From the NCBI RefSeq assembly GCF_030704535.1, contig NC_081821.1:1007001-1071000 (forward strand): a stretch of DNA of 64,000 bases, in the 5' to 3' direction. A program made the translations under genes and the position numbers. The stretch's first letter is position 1, and the number at the start of each line of letters is the position of its first letter. Origin of the DNA: Vitis vinifera (lineage: Eukaryota > Streptophyta > Magnoliopsida > Vitales > Vitaceae). This document shows, one piece after another, positions 1-12,025 of the stretch. The notes beneath the pieces are model-generated. The model was not told where the DNA came from. It saw only the letters and a list, made by a program, of their open reading frames with translations, and made no database searches.

Positions 1-2290
1 CATTCTTGTTAGTTGGATTTATTGAAATCTCAGTATTGCACTGGTACAAAAATTCTTGCATTTTGAAGCTCATTTTTGTGAAGTCTTTAGCCTTATTACA
101 TGTGTGTGTATGTATTAGGAATATGTTTATCCTCTACAAAAGCTTTTTGGGTATTTGAGATCACTTGCTTTATAAATTTCTTCAATCTAAACTTGTAAAG
201 GCCTCCTACTAAACTAATGTGCTTAAAGTCTATAATATCATGTACTTCTATTTTCTTTGACATAAAAATAAAATAAAATAAATAGGAAGTTAGATTAAGA
301 CTTCTTACAAATTAGCCTATGGGAAAAATAACACTTTTTTATTCCTAAATAGGGCCTCTAGAGCTTCCTTGTCTGAGTAGGATATCAACTTGAATACTAG
401 CCCCTTAACTTGAATACAATTGTAGGAAATGAACTAGTCATTTTGACATAATAGTGTAACCAAGGTCATCTTACTTTTAACCTATTAATGACTTTTATAA
501 AAAGAACCAATTTTGTCCATATGATTTTTTTTTTGTTGTCTTTGGTGTTATTTTATTCTTTTAATCAATAAAGTGTTGGTCATGTATAATTCTTCATGGA
601 TTCATTACATGTCAAATTGAAAAATTAATTTAATAATAATGTTATAGCTAAAATTAATTTCTCTTCATTAGCATTCCTACTTTATTTATCTTAATTATTG
701 TATTGCCCTTGGCTACCAATCTTCTCTGAAAATAATAAGTAATTTGAATATAATATGTTAAACAAACTTTTAAGAATTTAATTTACTGCTAAATTGTTTG
801 TTATATATTCTTCACGTTGTATAGAAAGGCATAGGTCATTCTCTTCAGTACATCACTACTGTTCCTGCTTATTCAGACCTGAAAATGATTAGTGACATGA
901 AGGACACCCTGAAGCAATTCAAAATTTTGCCCAAAGAATTTTGAGGTAACATGTTTGGGTTATTATTAGTTTTACAACATGAATTATAACATGAGCTATA
1001 CAAAATTAATTATTGCATTCAACCCAAGTTTGATATACTAACAACATATTTTGATAACCGTGGCTGCAAGGCATCATTAACTCTTGGTTAGAACATGAAT
1101 GATAACAAGAGTTGGACAAAATTAATTATTGCATTTAACCCAAGTTAAATAAAATTAAATATTGTGTTTGGGAAAGCACCGATAATAGTTTATTGTTGGT
1201 TTTCTTAAAATCAAAATAAGAGTTTCAAAAGTATTTCGAAATTTGGCATAACAATATTATTGGGGTTTGTTGACTTCTTCCAATATTTTGAAATGTATTG
1301 CAATGAAAGAAATATATATTGGAAATTTTAAAAATTGGCAGACACATTTCATTTACAAAGTTGTTTTTTATTAACTATTTGTCAATACTAATATGTAACT
1401 CTTTCAATTATTTTTGTAGATTGAGCATCTAGAAAGTGAGTTGCAACCATCTTTATGCACTTCGAAGAAAAATGATGTAGAACTAAATGCAGCAAAGGAC
1501 CATGAACAACTCAATGTTGAAGAAGTTGTAAAATTTCTGGTTTATTAGACAACTTTAACTTAATTTAATGCTAAACAAATTCATAATTACTTATGTATGA
1601 TGTTAATAGGTAAATTTTACTCGTGAAAAGAAACACCAAAATATTGCTACTTTTTGTCTATGCAGTTTCTTAAATTAATTTTTTATTGTTGAATTAATTG
1701 TTTGTGGAAACTTATAAAACAGGGCATAATTAGGACATTTCCTTTTCTGGCATATTACAATTTCAAATGAGAGAATATGATGGTTTTTAAAAGCATCATG
1801 GTAATTAAATAAAGGCAGAAGATGACGCTTTTTATAAGTGTTAAGGTTAAGGATACCAATAAAATGACGTTTTTTTTAAGCGTCAACGTTGAACATGCCA
1901 TATAATGACACTTATTATGAGTGTCAATGTTGTTCCTACCTGTACAATGACACTTATTACGAGTGTTAATATTGTTTCTACTTGTACAATGACACTTATT
2001 ACGAGTGTCAATATTGTTTCTACCTGTACAATGACATTTTATTGAGTGTCAATATTGACATGAATGAAATTATAAACATATGATGATACTTAAAAAGCGC
2101 CAAGATTTAAAATTATGACACTTACTATGAGTGTCATTGTTGAGCTGAAAATAATATGGCGCTTCTAAAAAGCGTCAACAAATGGCAATTTATAAGATGA
2201 CAGTCTAAAATATGACACTTTTGAAAAGCGTCATCTTATATCTATCTTGACGTTTAAAAAACGTCATCTTTTGACATTTTCCTTGTAGTA
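1..2290 (+). mobile_element. CACTA (En/Spm)-like DNA transposon, right-hand part
   Basis: The right edge reads CCTTGTAGTA at 2281-2290, whose reverse complement TACTACAAGG matches the CACTACAAG-type terminal inverted repeat of CACTA elements with a decayed first base. Inside it, about 1810-2280 is filled with short sub-terminal repeats in both orientations built on GACACTTATTACGAGTGTC and on AAGCGTCAT-like words, which is the typical transposase-binding architecture of this superfamily. Further left, 1421-1549 looks like a last exon: an acceptor (TTTTTGTAG) followed by an open frame ending in TAG. I cannot assign it to a transposase. The left end is outside the window. Family call is firm for the terminus, weaker for the interior. 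Confidence 0.5.
1895..2065. repeat. 42-bp sub-terminal tandem repeat
   Basis: About four copies of a 42-bp unit; the word TGTACAATGACA recurs at about 1940, 1982 and 2024. Each unit contains the imperfect palindrome GACACTTATTACGAGTGTC. It lies within the sub-terminal zone of the CACTA-like element. Confidence 0.75.
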
Positions 2291-2312
2291 ACAAAACACA
2301 GTTTCATGTTCT

Positions 2313-2338
2313 TATATATATATATATATATATATATA
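2313..2338. repeat. (TA)n microsatellite
   Basis: An uninterrupted run of about thirteen TA units just outside the transposon end. Confidence 0.9.
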
Positions 2339-2608
2339 AATACTTGATTTGCTAATTCCTCATCCTCAAATTGGTCCTTCCATGGGTTATTATTTAAAAA
2401 ATATTTTTTAATTATTTTCTAAAAATTATTTTAAAAAATAGTTATTCAAATATATATAGAGAATGAGTAATAGTGAAGTACTGTATATAAAAATTATTTT
2501 TAAAATATAAAAAATAAGTTAAAAGTATTTGAGGTTCTTAAATAAATAATTATTTTTATAAAATATTAAAAAACAATTTTAAAAATATTTCTCAAATACT
2601 ATTTTTCA

Positions 2609-3160
2609 GAACCATTTTAGAAAATAAATACTAAATAGGTGGATAGACTTCATGTCAATTTCTCTCATTTTTTTCCTCAGAATGAGTGCTATAGCTAGTG
2701 TGGTTGTTTTATGGTATGCCAGTAAAGGACCTTTGTATTGCTCTAAGGGGTAAATGCCTTTAGGATTATATAATAGGAGGAGTGATGTTGATTTGCTTAA
2801 TCCCATATGGGCTTTGATTAATTTCAACATCAGAACCCACGTGAAAAGCACTTTACTGAAGTATTTTAAAATGTAATTGCCACTCACTGTAATCAACCTT
2901 TTGTTTACTGCAGCTAAAGTTCTTGATTTAGGTTTCTCTGACATATGTCACCGATAGGCGCTGATTCGATTTTCTTTAATTATCCCTCTCCTTTCCGAAT
3001 GAATAGATTCCAAGCATAATGGGTTTTATCTTTTGGATCATTCAGATGGTGCTCTGTTACTTAATCTCCAAGAATAGCAAGAAACCTATAGAGCTAGCTG
3101 AAGCTATCTCCACACATTATCTATATTTTGAATTAGTTAAGCCCTACTGCCTTTTCTGTG
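2609..3160 (+). pseudogene. Relic of a third SWEET gene (exons 5 and 6 only)
   Basis: Translation of about 2640-2742 gives DFMSISLIFFLRMSAIAS followed by LWYASKGPLYC, which aligns with exon 5 of the neighbouring SWEETs ([22 protein letters not shown]). Translation of about 3008-3110 gives MGFIFWIIQMVLCYLISKN, aligning with their exon 6 ([18 protein letters not shown]). Order, spacing and strand match a SWEET gene. Exons 1-4 are absent; the CACTA-like element ends about 300 bp upstream and may have replaced them. The exon-6-like frame runs on without the usual hydrophilic tail. I infer a dead tandem copy of the same family; no expression can be judged from sequence. Confidence 0.65.
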
Positions 3161-5753
3161 AGGTTTGTTTGGTTCTACTTCTAAGGAAATAATTTTTTTT
3201 TTTAATTTATATAAGAGCTTCCATGTATGTTTGACTAATTTTATCGAGCTTATGATTTATAAAAAAAATTAAAACTTTTAATAAGTTCTTCCTTAATAAA
3301 ACTTTTATAATATTAATATTATCTTTTAAAAATTATGATTTTAACTTCGGTTTTAGCATTTTGTGAAAACTAAAAATAGAAAGTTATTCCAAACGAGACC
3401 TTAATATCCCCTCATACTTAACTTGATGACCAAAAAGCGAACCGAGATCTTAATTAGTATTGGATTTCATGTAATCCTACTAGACATGCAGTTTATAATT
3501 TAGAAGTTATCTAGAACGTTCCAATTATGACAGGGCTGGCTCTTTTCAGCCTCCTTTCTCTGGATGTGAAAACTAAAAAATGACTAAATCACAGGTGTTA
3601 GGATACAGCTGAGGCCTGATTAGCCAACACAACACTTGAGGCAATTTCCTGAGGAACTATTTGTTCCCATCTACAGCCATTCAAAGAATTAATAGATACT
3701 CAGCCGCATGCATTTATTCTATGACTGTTCAAGCAACACCTTTGGAACTAACTTTCCAAGGAAGCTTCCTAAATATTTTTTCGTCTTTTTTTTTTGGTTC
3801 TAGAGGTGGGTACAAAATGAGGAAGATGGCTGCCGACTTTGTCTTTGCTGGCAATTCAAAAAGGAAGGGAAAATATTGGTGAAATGGGCTTCACCTCCTG
3901 CCTGTAATTAAGAACTGGAAAGCAGTTAGGTCTGATTCAATTAGCTGGTCACACTCCATTGTTTAAAATGAGAAGTCTAATTGGTTACTGATAGTTAGGT
4001 TGCCTATTATAAAGTCATCTTGTACCAACCTTTCAGGAAAATTTAAAGGAAAAAAAAAAAGGGGGGAGGAAATTAAATGAAGAAAGGAAGAAAAAAAATA
4101 TAGGAAAATAAAACATAAATTTAAAATCAAAAATTATTTTCTTATGTTACTTTGACCCGTCAAGATTATGAAAGTCAAAGTCAAATTAATCATTCAATTT
4201 CGGATCTAGACCAAAAATAAGTGAGACATGAATAAATAGAGTAGAGAAGATTCATTCTTAATCATTCACGAGATTCATTTCACTTATAAAACTCTTGTAT
4301 ATAAAGATTAAATAATTAAAATATATATAAATTTTTAATTGATTTTAATTATATTTGATTTTATTTCTTATTTCTTTTATAATAAAACTAGATGTAAGAA
4401 AATAATTTTTCTTGATGTATATTTTTTCTTTTCTTAATATTTTATTTAAGTTATGTGATATGCTTCATGTTTCACGTATGCCTTATTCCATGAATTAAAA
4501 GACTTAATTGAAGCAATTACTAGTTAACAAACTCATTTCATTTATCTAATTCTTTTAATTATATAAAAATTAAATAATTTGAAAATATGTAAATTTTTAA
4601 TTATATTTAATTTTCTTTTATACTTTTTACGCTAAAATCAAATGCTTAACATTTTGTTCTTTTTATTTTCTAGGAACCAGACATATTCTAAAAGAATTTG
4701 AATTTTGTAGTATGTTTGAGGTTACACATGAATCTTATGCATGCTTGTTAGCTAGTAATTGCTTCAATTAGCTGTCATTCAATTCATGGAATAAGTTCCC
4801 ACACGCTTCCACCAAGCTAAAATAAGTCAAAATTATTTTGGCTTTGTTTGGTTGCTTTATATGCTAATTGATATCATTTGGAGCAAGAAATCCCAAATCC
4901 CGCAAATGAATTCTATATGGTCAAAAGATTAACTTTGAAACTTAGCATAATTGGCTAGAATTCCAATTAATTGATACGAAATCTCGTGGCATACTAAGAT
5001 CTACGATTTGATCGTTCAAAAAATCTCAGGGGATATACTAATCTAAGTTAATCTTATCTTTTAAAAGTGGTCTCTATATTCTACTCTCCACCTTCTGATA
5101 AAAAATAATGTACTACTCTACACCTGCCAGTTCCAAGCCCTTTCTTACCTACCTAAAATAGACCGTCAACCTTAAATTATTTCATTCTTTGAACTGTCGT
5201 CCTAGTATAAGATCCGTACAACAACTTCGCTATAGCAAAAGGACGAAAGAGAAGCCAAAAGATGGGAGTTAGTGGAAGGGTTTAGTATTCTTAAACGAGT
5301 TTCAGGTATTTGCGCATGCCCTTGTTAATAGATCAAATATAGCAGACTTTCGACAATGAGAATCTTAGAACATTCAAAATTAACGAAAGCTATGAGATAA
5401 AACGCAATAGCATTTGCTGATGACACTCAGATTAGTGATGTTTCTTTTGTTACAAATATATTAATGGGTAAGAAGGGTTGTGGTTGGAGGATTTGTACAT
5501 GGAAGTCGTAACGTCAAATGGGATGCCAAGGAAAAGGCTTAAAACCATAGTAAGTGCTGTAATAGTGGCAAACTTTTCATAGTTTAAGGGAAGATTTCGA
5601 CAGCAATTTGGAAGTGGGATTAATAGTTAATTAGTACTTGGTTCATTTTATGCTTGTGTTCGCCAGCAAATGCCCCGTCTCTGTATCCTACGCTGCCACC
5701 TGCTACAGTGACAATCCTCCACCCTTCATGCAAAAGCTCACCTTTTCCCCCTC
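3161..5753. other. Intergenic, no gene seen
   Basis: AT-rich DNA between the SWEET relic and the first intact SWEET. Only short, compositionally biased open frames occur. The last few hundred bases are presumably promoter. Confidence 0.6.
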
Positions 5754-5761
5754 TATTTATA
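5754..5761 (+). promoter_or_regulatory. TATA box of first SWEET gene
   Basis: TATTTATA in a pyrimidine-rich setting, about 120 bp before the ATG at 5881. This places transcription start near 5785-5795. Confidence 0.55.
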
Positions 5762-5880
5762 GCTCACATGCAAGCTCAATGCCTCACCAGCATTTCAGCT
5801 TTGGGTGAGTGAGAGAGCGAGCAGGGTCTTTTCCCTAATAATCAGTTGTCATCCACTCTTCTTTGGAGAGAGCTGAAGGG

Positions 5881-7820
5881 ATGGCCATGTTCACAGTTGG
5901 TCACCATCCATGGGTGTTTGCCTCTGGGATTCTAGGTATACAGGGACTATATATATTATCTAATATATATCTATAATTAGAATCGTCTTGTCGTGATTCT
6001 GTTTTTCAGCGTTACAAATATTAGAAATACTTTCTAAAATCACTATAAAATAATTTTTTTTCCCTTACATGAATTGATCTTCGCTTTTGTGTCGATGTGC
6101 AGGTAACCTCATGTCATTCTTGGTGTATCTTGCTCCTATGTAAGTTATTTCTTATTATTAGATATGTTCTTATGTGGTAGAAATCAATTGAGCACCAAAC
6201 GATGGAAGTTTGGCCTAGACTAATTTTAATTGAAAATTTTAACTTCCTTGCAGACCGACATTTACTAGGGTTATTAAGAAGAAATCCACAGAAGGGTTTC
6301 AATCGGTTCCTTATGTTATTGCGCTGTTCAGCGCAATGCTTTGGATGTACTACGGATTGGTTAATACGAACGCATCCTTTCTCCTCTCCGTCAACGGGTT
6401 TGGTTGTTTTATAGAGATTATTTACATCAGCATCTACCTCATTTTTGCGCCAAGGCGAGCTAGGGTACCAACAAAATGAGAAAAAAGAAATAGATTTCCC
6501 TTCCCTTTTGATTAAGTTAATTACTTTTATATTTCAAATATTTTCTTAATCGAAGTCTTCATCTCCAATGGCAGATCCTAACTCTAAGGCTACTTCTTCT
6601 AATAAACCTTGGAGCATTTTGCTTGATTCTTATCGTTACCAACTTCATGGTAAAACGCCCACACCGTGTGAAAGCTGTTGGATGGGTGTGTCTCATATTC
6701 GCTGTGAGCGTATTCGCAGCGCCTTTGAGCATTATGGCAAGTATTCTCTACGTGCATGAGATTATGCACTCCTCTTCTTTTTTTTTTTTTATATCTGTTT
6801 GGATTAAGAGAAATACTAAAAACAGAAAAAGAAAATTTTAATACTGCTAATCTTTATAGGTTTCCCTATAAAAGTAACTGTAAGTATACTTAATTATCTT
6901 ATTCTATGAACTCTACAGAGATTGGTGATTCGAACCAAGAGCGTGGAGTTTATGCCGTTGCCTTTATCGATTTGCCTCACTCTAAGTGCAGTCGGGTGGT
7001 TCTTCTATGGCATCCTACAGATGGACTTATACATTGCGGTAACTGCTCTATCTCTGAAAGATCGAATCATTTAATCTTTACATCGTTACTAAATTCTGAT
7101 GAAGCTGCTTTTTGTCCTTAAAAATTCTTTCTTTGCCAACTTAATGATTTAATAAGTAATTTAAAATCCTTTTAGCAATGATTTTAGAGAACACTTCTCA
7201 CATTTCTAACTTAAAAACTTTTTATGAAAAGAATTATTTTTAAGTACTAAAAAATATTATAAATACTTTTTAAAAGTAGTATCATACTGACCTAATTTAT
7301 TAAGCATATATTAATTTATTAAGCATATATGATAAAGTAACTTAATATTATAACTAAAAAATGATAAACAACTTCGCTAAATCAATTTAATGGTTTCATA
7401 ATCTAAGTATAATTTTACTTAAGATCACTTTAAATCGTTAATGGTTAAGTATTAAGTATTAAGTTTCATGGATCATCGTCTAAGAAAAACTATCTTAATT
7501 TCCCTTTCTGCCTCTTATTTCCTACTCTAATGCTGGTTCTTTCAAAATAACAGATGCCGAACACACTGGGTTTCGTCTTTGGGTTGATTCAGATGATACT
7601 CTACGCCATGTACAGGAACAGCACCCCCGTTACCAAAGAGCCGAAGCTGCCCGAACAAGTTATCGATATTGTGAAGCTAAACACTAACTCTACTCCTGAG
7701 GTACACCCGGTGTCCACCCTGCAGCCCAATTGTGTTGAAAATGAAGGCGGAAATGGTCAAAATGCGCGTAAGGAAACCGAGCATGCTGAGGAAAGCATGG
7801 GAGGATCGAACCGGGTTTGA
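5881..7820 (+). CDS. SWEET: SWEET sugar transporter, clade III type (tandem copy 1)
   Basis: Bidirectional sugar uniporter of the MtN3/saliva family, expected in the plasma membrane; clade III members mainly export sucrose. Exons: 5881-5935, 6103-6139, 6254-6464, 6575-6736, 6919-7038, 7554-7820; they join in frame to 283 residues. The start [20 protein letters not shown] and exon sizes 37/211/162/120 are characteristic. Two three-helix MtN3 repeats (about residues 10-97 and 130-215) flank a linker helix. The prolines of the pore tetrad are visible in YLAPMPTF and QSVPYV. A hydrophilic cytosolic tail of about 65 residues follows. Intron 4 has a GC donor (ATG|GCAAGT) where the paralogue has GT. 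It lies head-to-tail with the next SWEET, 2.6 kb downstream. Which clade III member it is cannot be fixed from sequence alone. Confidence 0.93.
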
Positions 7821-10373
7821 TTAGTGAAGTGCATGTGAACATCGACCGACCGACCGACGGATCGAGAGTTTGAATAATTAAGTGCATGTAAAAACTTTTA
7901 GTTATATCATATGCATGTGAAGTAATTACTAGTTTCTTTATGTTCCTGTATTTCATACCTCTGTATAAAGATGGGTCGGGAGAGTATGAGAACTACTACT
8001 GTAAGCTTATTTCCTACTATATTATGCAATGTTCAACTTCTCATGCACTGAATCAAGGAGCCATGTTGATTGAGAATATATTGCTTTTTCTTTGTCCTTT
8101 TCTTCGCGATGATAATGGGATATATCTCTCATATTTGAAAACCTCCAAATTCAGAAGAAAAGCATGATTTTTTTCAAAATTTTTTATATCCTAAAGACGA
8201 TGTGGGACTGAACGATTGTCGGGCATATCTAGACTGCTTTTTAAAAAGACTAGTACTAGTGTTGGATTCTTTCATGGATTTGCCAAGATATTTCTCTTAG
8301 CAAATATACAATATGTAAGTGTTGAGATTACATGACGTCTCGCTGAATCTGTTGGAGGAACTATTAGGATAGCAACATTAAAAAGATTGGGTGCTTTGTT
8401 TTTAAATATTCTCCCAAGTCGTCAGCCTCACGTAATCCGAAACTTTGCTCACTAAAGGTTTTATTGTTTAATTTGCTTTGTGATTAGCCTACAAATTAAT
8501 TAAAAGACTTTAATTCTTGAGGATATGCATGGCCTGAGAAACAAGAAATGCAAGGCACAAATTTTATTGGTTTTGAGGGAAGGAGTGCTATACATAAAAC
8601 ATTACGTGTCTTAGACAGATAAACTTTAGATCAAAGTGCTTGAATTTGGATTAATTTCATATGTACATTCCCCAAAATTGTACCATAAAGCAAGAATCTG
8701 ACAAGATTTCATATATACATACCCAAAAATTGTGGCATAAAGATGGAATCTGTACAACTAAAGGCAAACCAATTTGAGACATGGTATGACGGTGAGTTAT
8801 TCCAGCAGTGCCAAGAACATACCCTGGAGATTTTAGGGAAAGAAGGAGCTTTTCTCGTTTTTGGAAATTCAAGGACATGGTTGATATAGCTAGACACAGT
8901 GATACAGATGTCTATTTTCAGAGATTATTCCCCGCAAGGCTGTACAATATTGTACATAGATTGGCTTAGAGGGAATGTCCAGGGGCATGGAATTTAACCA
9001 CTTTTTCAATTTTCCAAAACTCCTAATAGATTCGAACTAATCCTTAATTTAACAGTTCAAAATATCTAATCATATGCATACAAGTATACAACTTCGTGGC
9101 TAAATTTCAAATATTCTCAGTATGATGAAGGGAGAAACGTGGAAGATTTTTAACTTCAAACCTTTTGGGAAATTAAAGATGTAAACACCGAGTCCACAAA
9201 GCTGATGTAATACGAAATCCATGCGCTTTCCTTTTTCAGAAAAACCAAAAACAGTGCGAGGGGATAAATAATGTGTTAGGCTGTTGGGAGGGTACGTGGA
9301 CTTTCCTATCATTTTACCGTGTTTAGATTGATGTGTTAGGCGCCAGATATGCGCAAGCCAGTGACATGTCATCCTCTGCTTCCACTACTAGGAGTACACA
9401 GAAACGCTGGGTACATATATTTAGGATTGGGCATGGTGGCTCCGAGTCAACTGACAAAAGTTGTTTCTTGTTTTGGGTATAACAGCAGGGCTTCCATCTT
9501 GATGCTGAGGGCTCCTGTCCGCCCTTGGATTGATTCTTTATGCAAATTGAGTAAATCTATGGCAGAGCTCAGTCCATCAAGTGCATTACACATCATAAAG
9601 TCCCTTAGTGGAATCCAAATAAACGATAGAGAAGTCTCAAACCTTCTAGGATATATCTTGAGGAGAGATTGGGAAAGTGGGTTAGGCTGCTCTAACAATG
9701 AAACCGTTACCAGTACTGGGGCTGATGGATCAAGTGGCATGCAACAACCATAGTACTACTGCGATGTCAGCCTAAGAAAAAGGATGTAAAAGCATAATTT
9801 TAAAGCGAGGGAGCTGGCCGGAGCTTCATCTGAAACTTATCCTCATCTTAATCTTGATCCGATGATGACATCCCTCATTCTAAATAAATGAAATTATTGG
9901 CCTAGTGGTAGAGCCATTTGAGATTGTCCCTTAAAAAGAAAAGAATGCAAATGAGCAGATTGGAAATTGGAGCATTATGGATGTGTTTCCTTTGATAAGA
10001 TGAGGCTCACATTGAGAAAGAATATACAAGTTTTATATCAAAAACCTCTGGAACTCTATGTATGAGTTGTACAGCTTAAACCATTTGGTGGGTGACACAT
10101 CATAAAGAACCGAGGTGGGTCCCCAATAGTTTGGGGGTGTTCTCTGAATGGCACTGACAAGTAGGGTATAGGTGATGTTAGAGGGCTTCTGTTTGAGAAA
10201 AAAAAAGCTTAATATGGATAAAGAGGCATTAGCCCGGGGAAAGCTGTTTGGAATGTGATAACGTAATTGGATTTTAACAACTGGAAAGGAGAGCAAAAGA
10301 TCTCACACCACCTACTGTTCTATTGATCCACCATTCTCACATGCAAACAAGACTTAATTCAATCCCCCCTCCC
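7821..10373. other. Spacer between the tandem SWEET genes
   Basis: 3' flank of copy 1 and promoter of copy 2. Apart from the isolated open frame at 9349-9753 I see no coding signal; minus-strand frames near 8650-8900 have no recognisable family. Confidence 0.5.
9349..9753 (+). other. Isolated 134-codon open frame, unidentified
   Basis: An ATG-to-TAG frame with mixed, protein-like composition and no low-complexity run, for example PWIDSLCKLSKSMAELSPSS and LLGYILRRDWESGLG. It has fewer A/T-only codons than its surroundings. No TATA box or RBS-like context, partner exons or known motif were found. It could be a captured or retroposed fragment of a host gene, or a chance frame. I do not recognise the family and assign no function. 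Confidence 0.25.
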
Positions 10374-10381
10374 TATATAAA
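10374..10381 (+). promoter_or_regulatory. TATA box of second SWEET gene
   Basis: TATATAAA following a C-rich stretch, about 90 bp before the ATG at 10471. Confidence 0.6.
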
Positions 10382-10470
10382 TGCCCCTTCTGCATCAATC
10401 CTCAAATTGTGAGCTTGTAGAAGAAAAACCCCTTCTGCATTCTGTCCTTGCCCACCTCCCAGCTGAAGAG

Positions 10471-12025
10471 ATGGCCTTGTTTCCCATTCACCATCCTTTG
10501 GTTTTTATCTTCGGCATCCTAGGTAGAAATTATTACAGTCTCTCTCTTTTGCCACCTTATCCTCCTCCTCCTCTTCTTCCTCTTTAATTTTTCTCATCTT
10601 CATCTTCTAGTATGTCGGTGATCTCGCGGTCATACCCGAAAATAAAAGAATCTACCTTTCGTAGCATAACCCGAATTGAATTTCTGAAGAGACCATGCAT
10701 ACATACATACTCACATGTTTTAGGCTTGATAATTGAGTTGATGATGTTTTTACTTTAATTTTAGAATTATACTTGTATGTTTTGAGGTAGTGCAATGTAG
10801 CAAGGGGTAACGGTCATGCTATTCATAAAGAACTAATTGTTTTTTCTCCTTTTCCATTAATTTATTTGCAGGTAACCTCATCTCATTCATGGTGTACCTT
10901 GCTCCACTGTAAGTCCTTTACTTTCTATTCTTCTTTAATGATCTTCGAGGTTTCTTTACACGATCAATGATAATTTACACAAAAGAATAACAATCCCTTC
11001 TTTAATTTTCGCCGCAGGCCGACTTTCTACCAAATTTACAAAAGGAAATCCACTGAAGGGTTTCAGTCTGTTCCCTACGTGGTTGCATTATTCAGTGCTA
11101 TGCTTTGGATATACTATGCCTTCCTTAACACTGATGCTAGCCTTCTCATCACCATCAACTCCGTTGGCTGCGTCATTGAGACCAGCTACATTGTTATGTT
11201 CCTTGTGTATGCACCGAAGAAGGCTAGGGTATTAGCAACAACCTTTCTTTTCTTTCTTTTTTATTTATTTATTTATTCGAAGTTTATTTCCACAAGAATA
11301 TTATACATATATTCTAAATATTTGCAGATCACGACTGTGAAACTCGTTTTTCTAATGAATATCTGCGGATTCGGTTCCATCCTGCTCCTAACCCTCCTCC
11401 TAGCTGAAGGCGCTAACCGTGTCCGTATTCTTGGATGGGTTTGTCTCGTGTTCTCGCTAAGCGTTTTCCTTGCACCCCTTTGCATCATGGTGAGTATATT
11501 ATGGCTTCTCCTTGAAGAAATATGACCATTTTTCTTATAATATAACCATTTTTCATACCCATTTTATCATTTTTATCTACAGAGACAAGTTATCCGAACC
11601 AAGAGCGTTGAGTACATGCCATTTCTTCTATCTTTTTTCCTCACATTGAGTGCTGTAATGTGGTTCTTTTATGGTCTGATGCTCAAAGACTTTTACATTG
11701 CTGTGAGTACTCTAACCCTCCATTAATATTCCTTACTAATTACCTACATCAAATTTTTAGTATTCCAATATTATTTCTCTCTTTACCTCAACAGGGTCCA
11801 AACATCCTGGGCTTCGTCTTCGGGATTGTTCAGATGGTCCTCTACTTAATCTACAGAAACAGGAAGAAAGTTCTGGAAAACGAGAAATTGCCTGAACTAT
11901 CCGAACAAATCATTGACGTTGTGAAGCTTAGCACAATGGTGTGCTCAGAAGTGAACCTAACTAACCAGCAGCACAGCAATGAAGGACATGGCACCACAGG
12001 CCTTGAAGTCATAGTTGCTCTGTAA
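10471..12025 (+). CDS. SWEET: SWEET sugar transporter, clade III type (tandem copy 2)
   Basis: Second intact SWEET of the cluster, 270 residues. Exons: 10471-10522, 10872-10908, 11018-11228, 11328-11489, 11583-11702, 11795-12025; all introns are GT-AG. The start [19 protein letters not shown], then [20 protein letters not shown] and [16 protein letters not shown], are classic SWEET10-15 type sequence. Seven membrane segments (3+1+3) are apparent, followed by a hydrophilic C-terminus of about 55 residues containing [10 protein letters not shown]. Exons 2-5 have exactly the same lengths as copy 1, confirming tandem duplication, but introns differ in length and sequence and the C-termini have diverged, so the duplication is not recent. 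Likely role is sucrose or hexose efflux at the plasma membrane; substrate is inferred from clade only. Confidence 0.94.

Noticed and set aside
1895-2065. Regularly spaced palindromic repeats resembling a CRISPR array
   Set aside because: There is no variable spacer, the repeats are imperfect, and they lie next to a CACTA terminus in plant nuclear DNA.
3661-3882. 73-codon frame
   Set aside because: Low-complexity T-rich core, no homology and no promoter signals.
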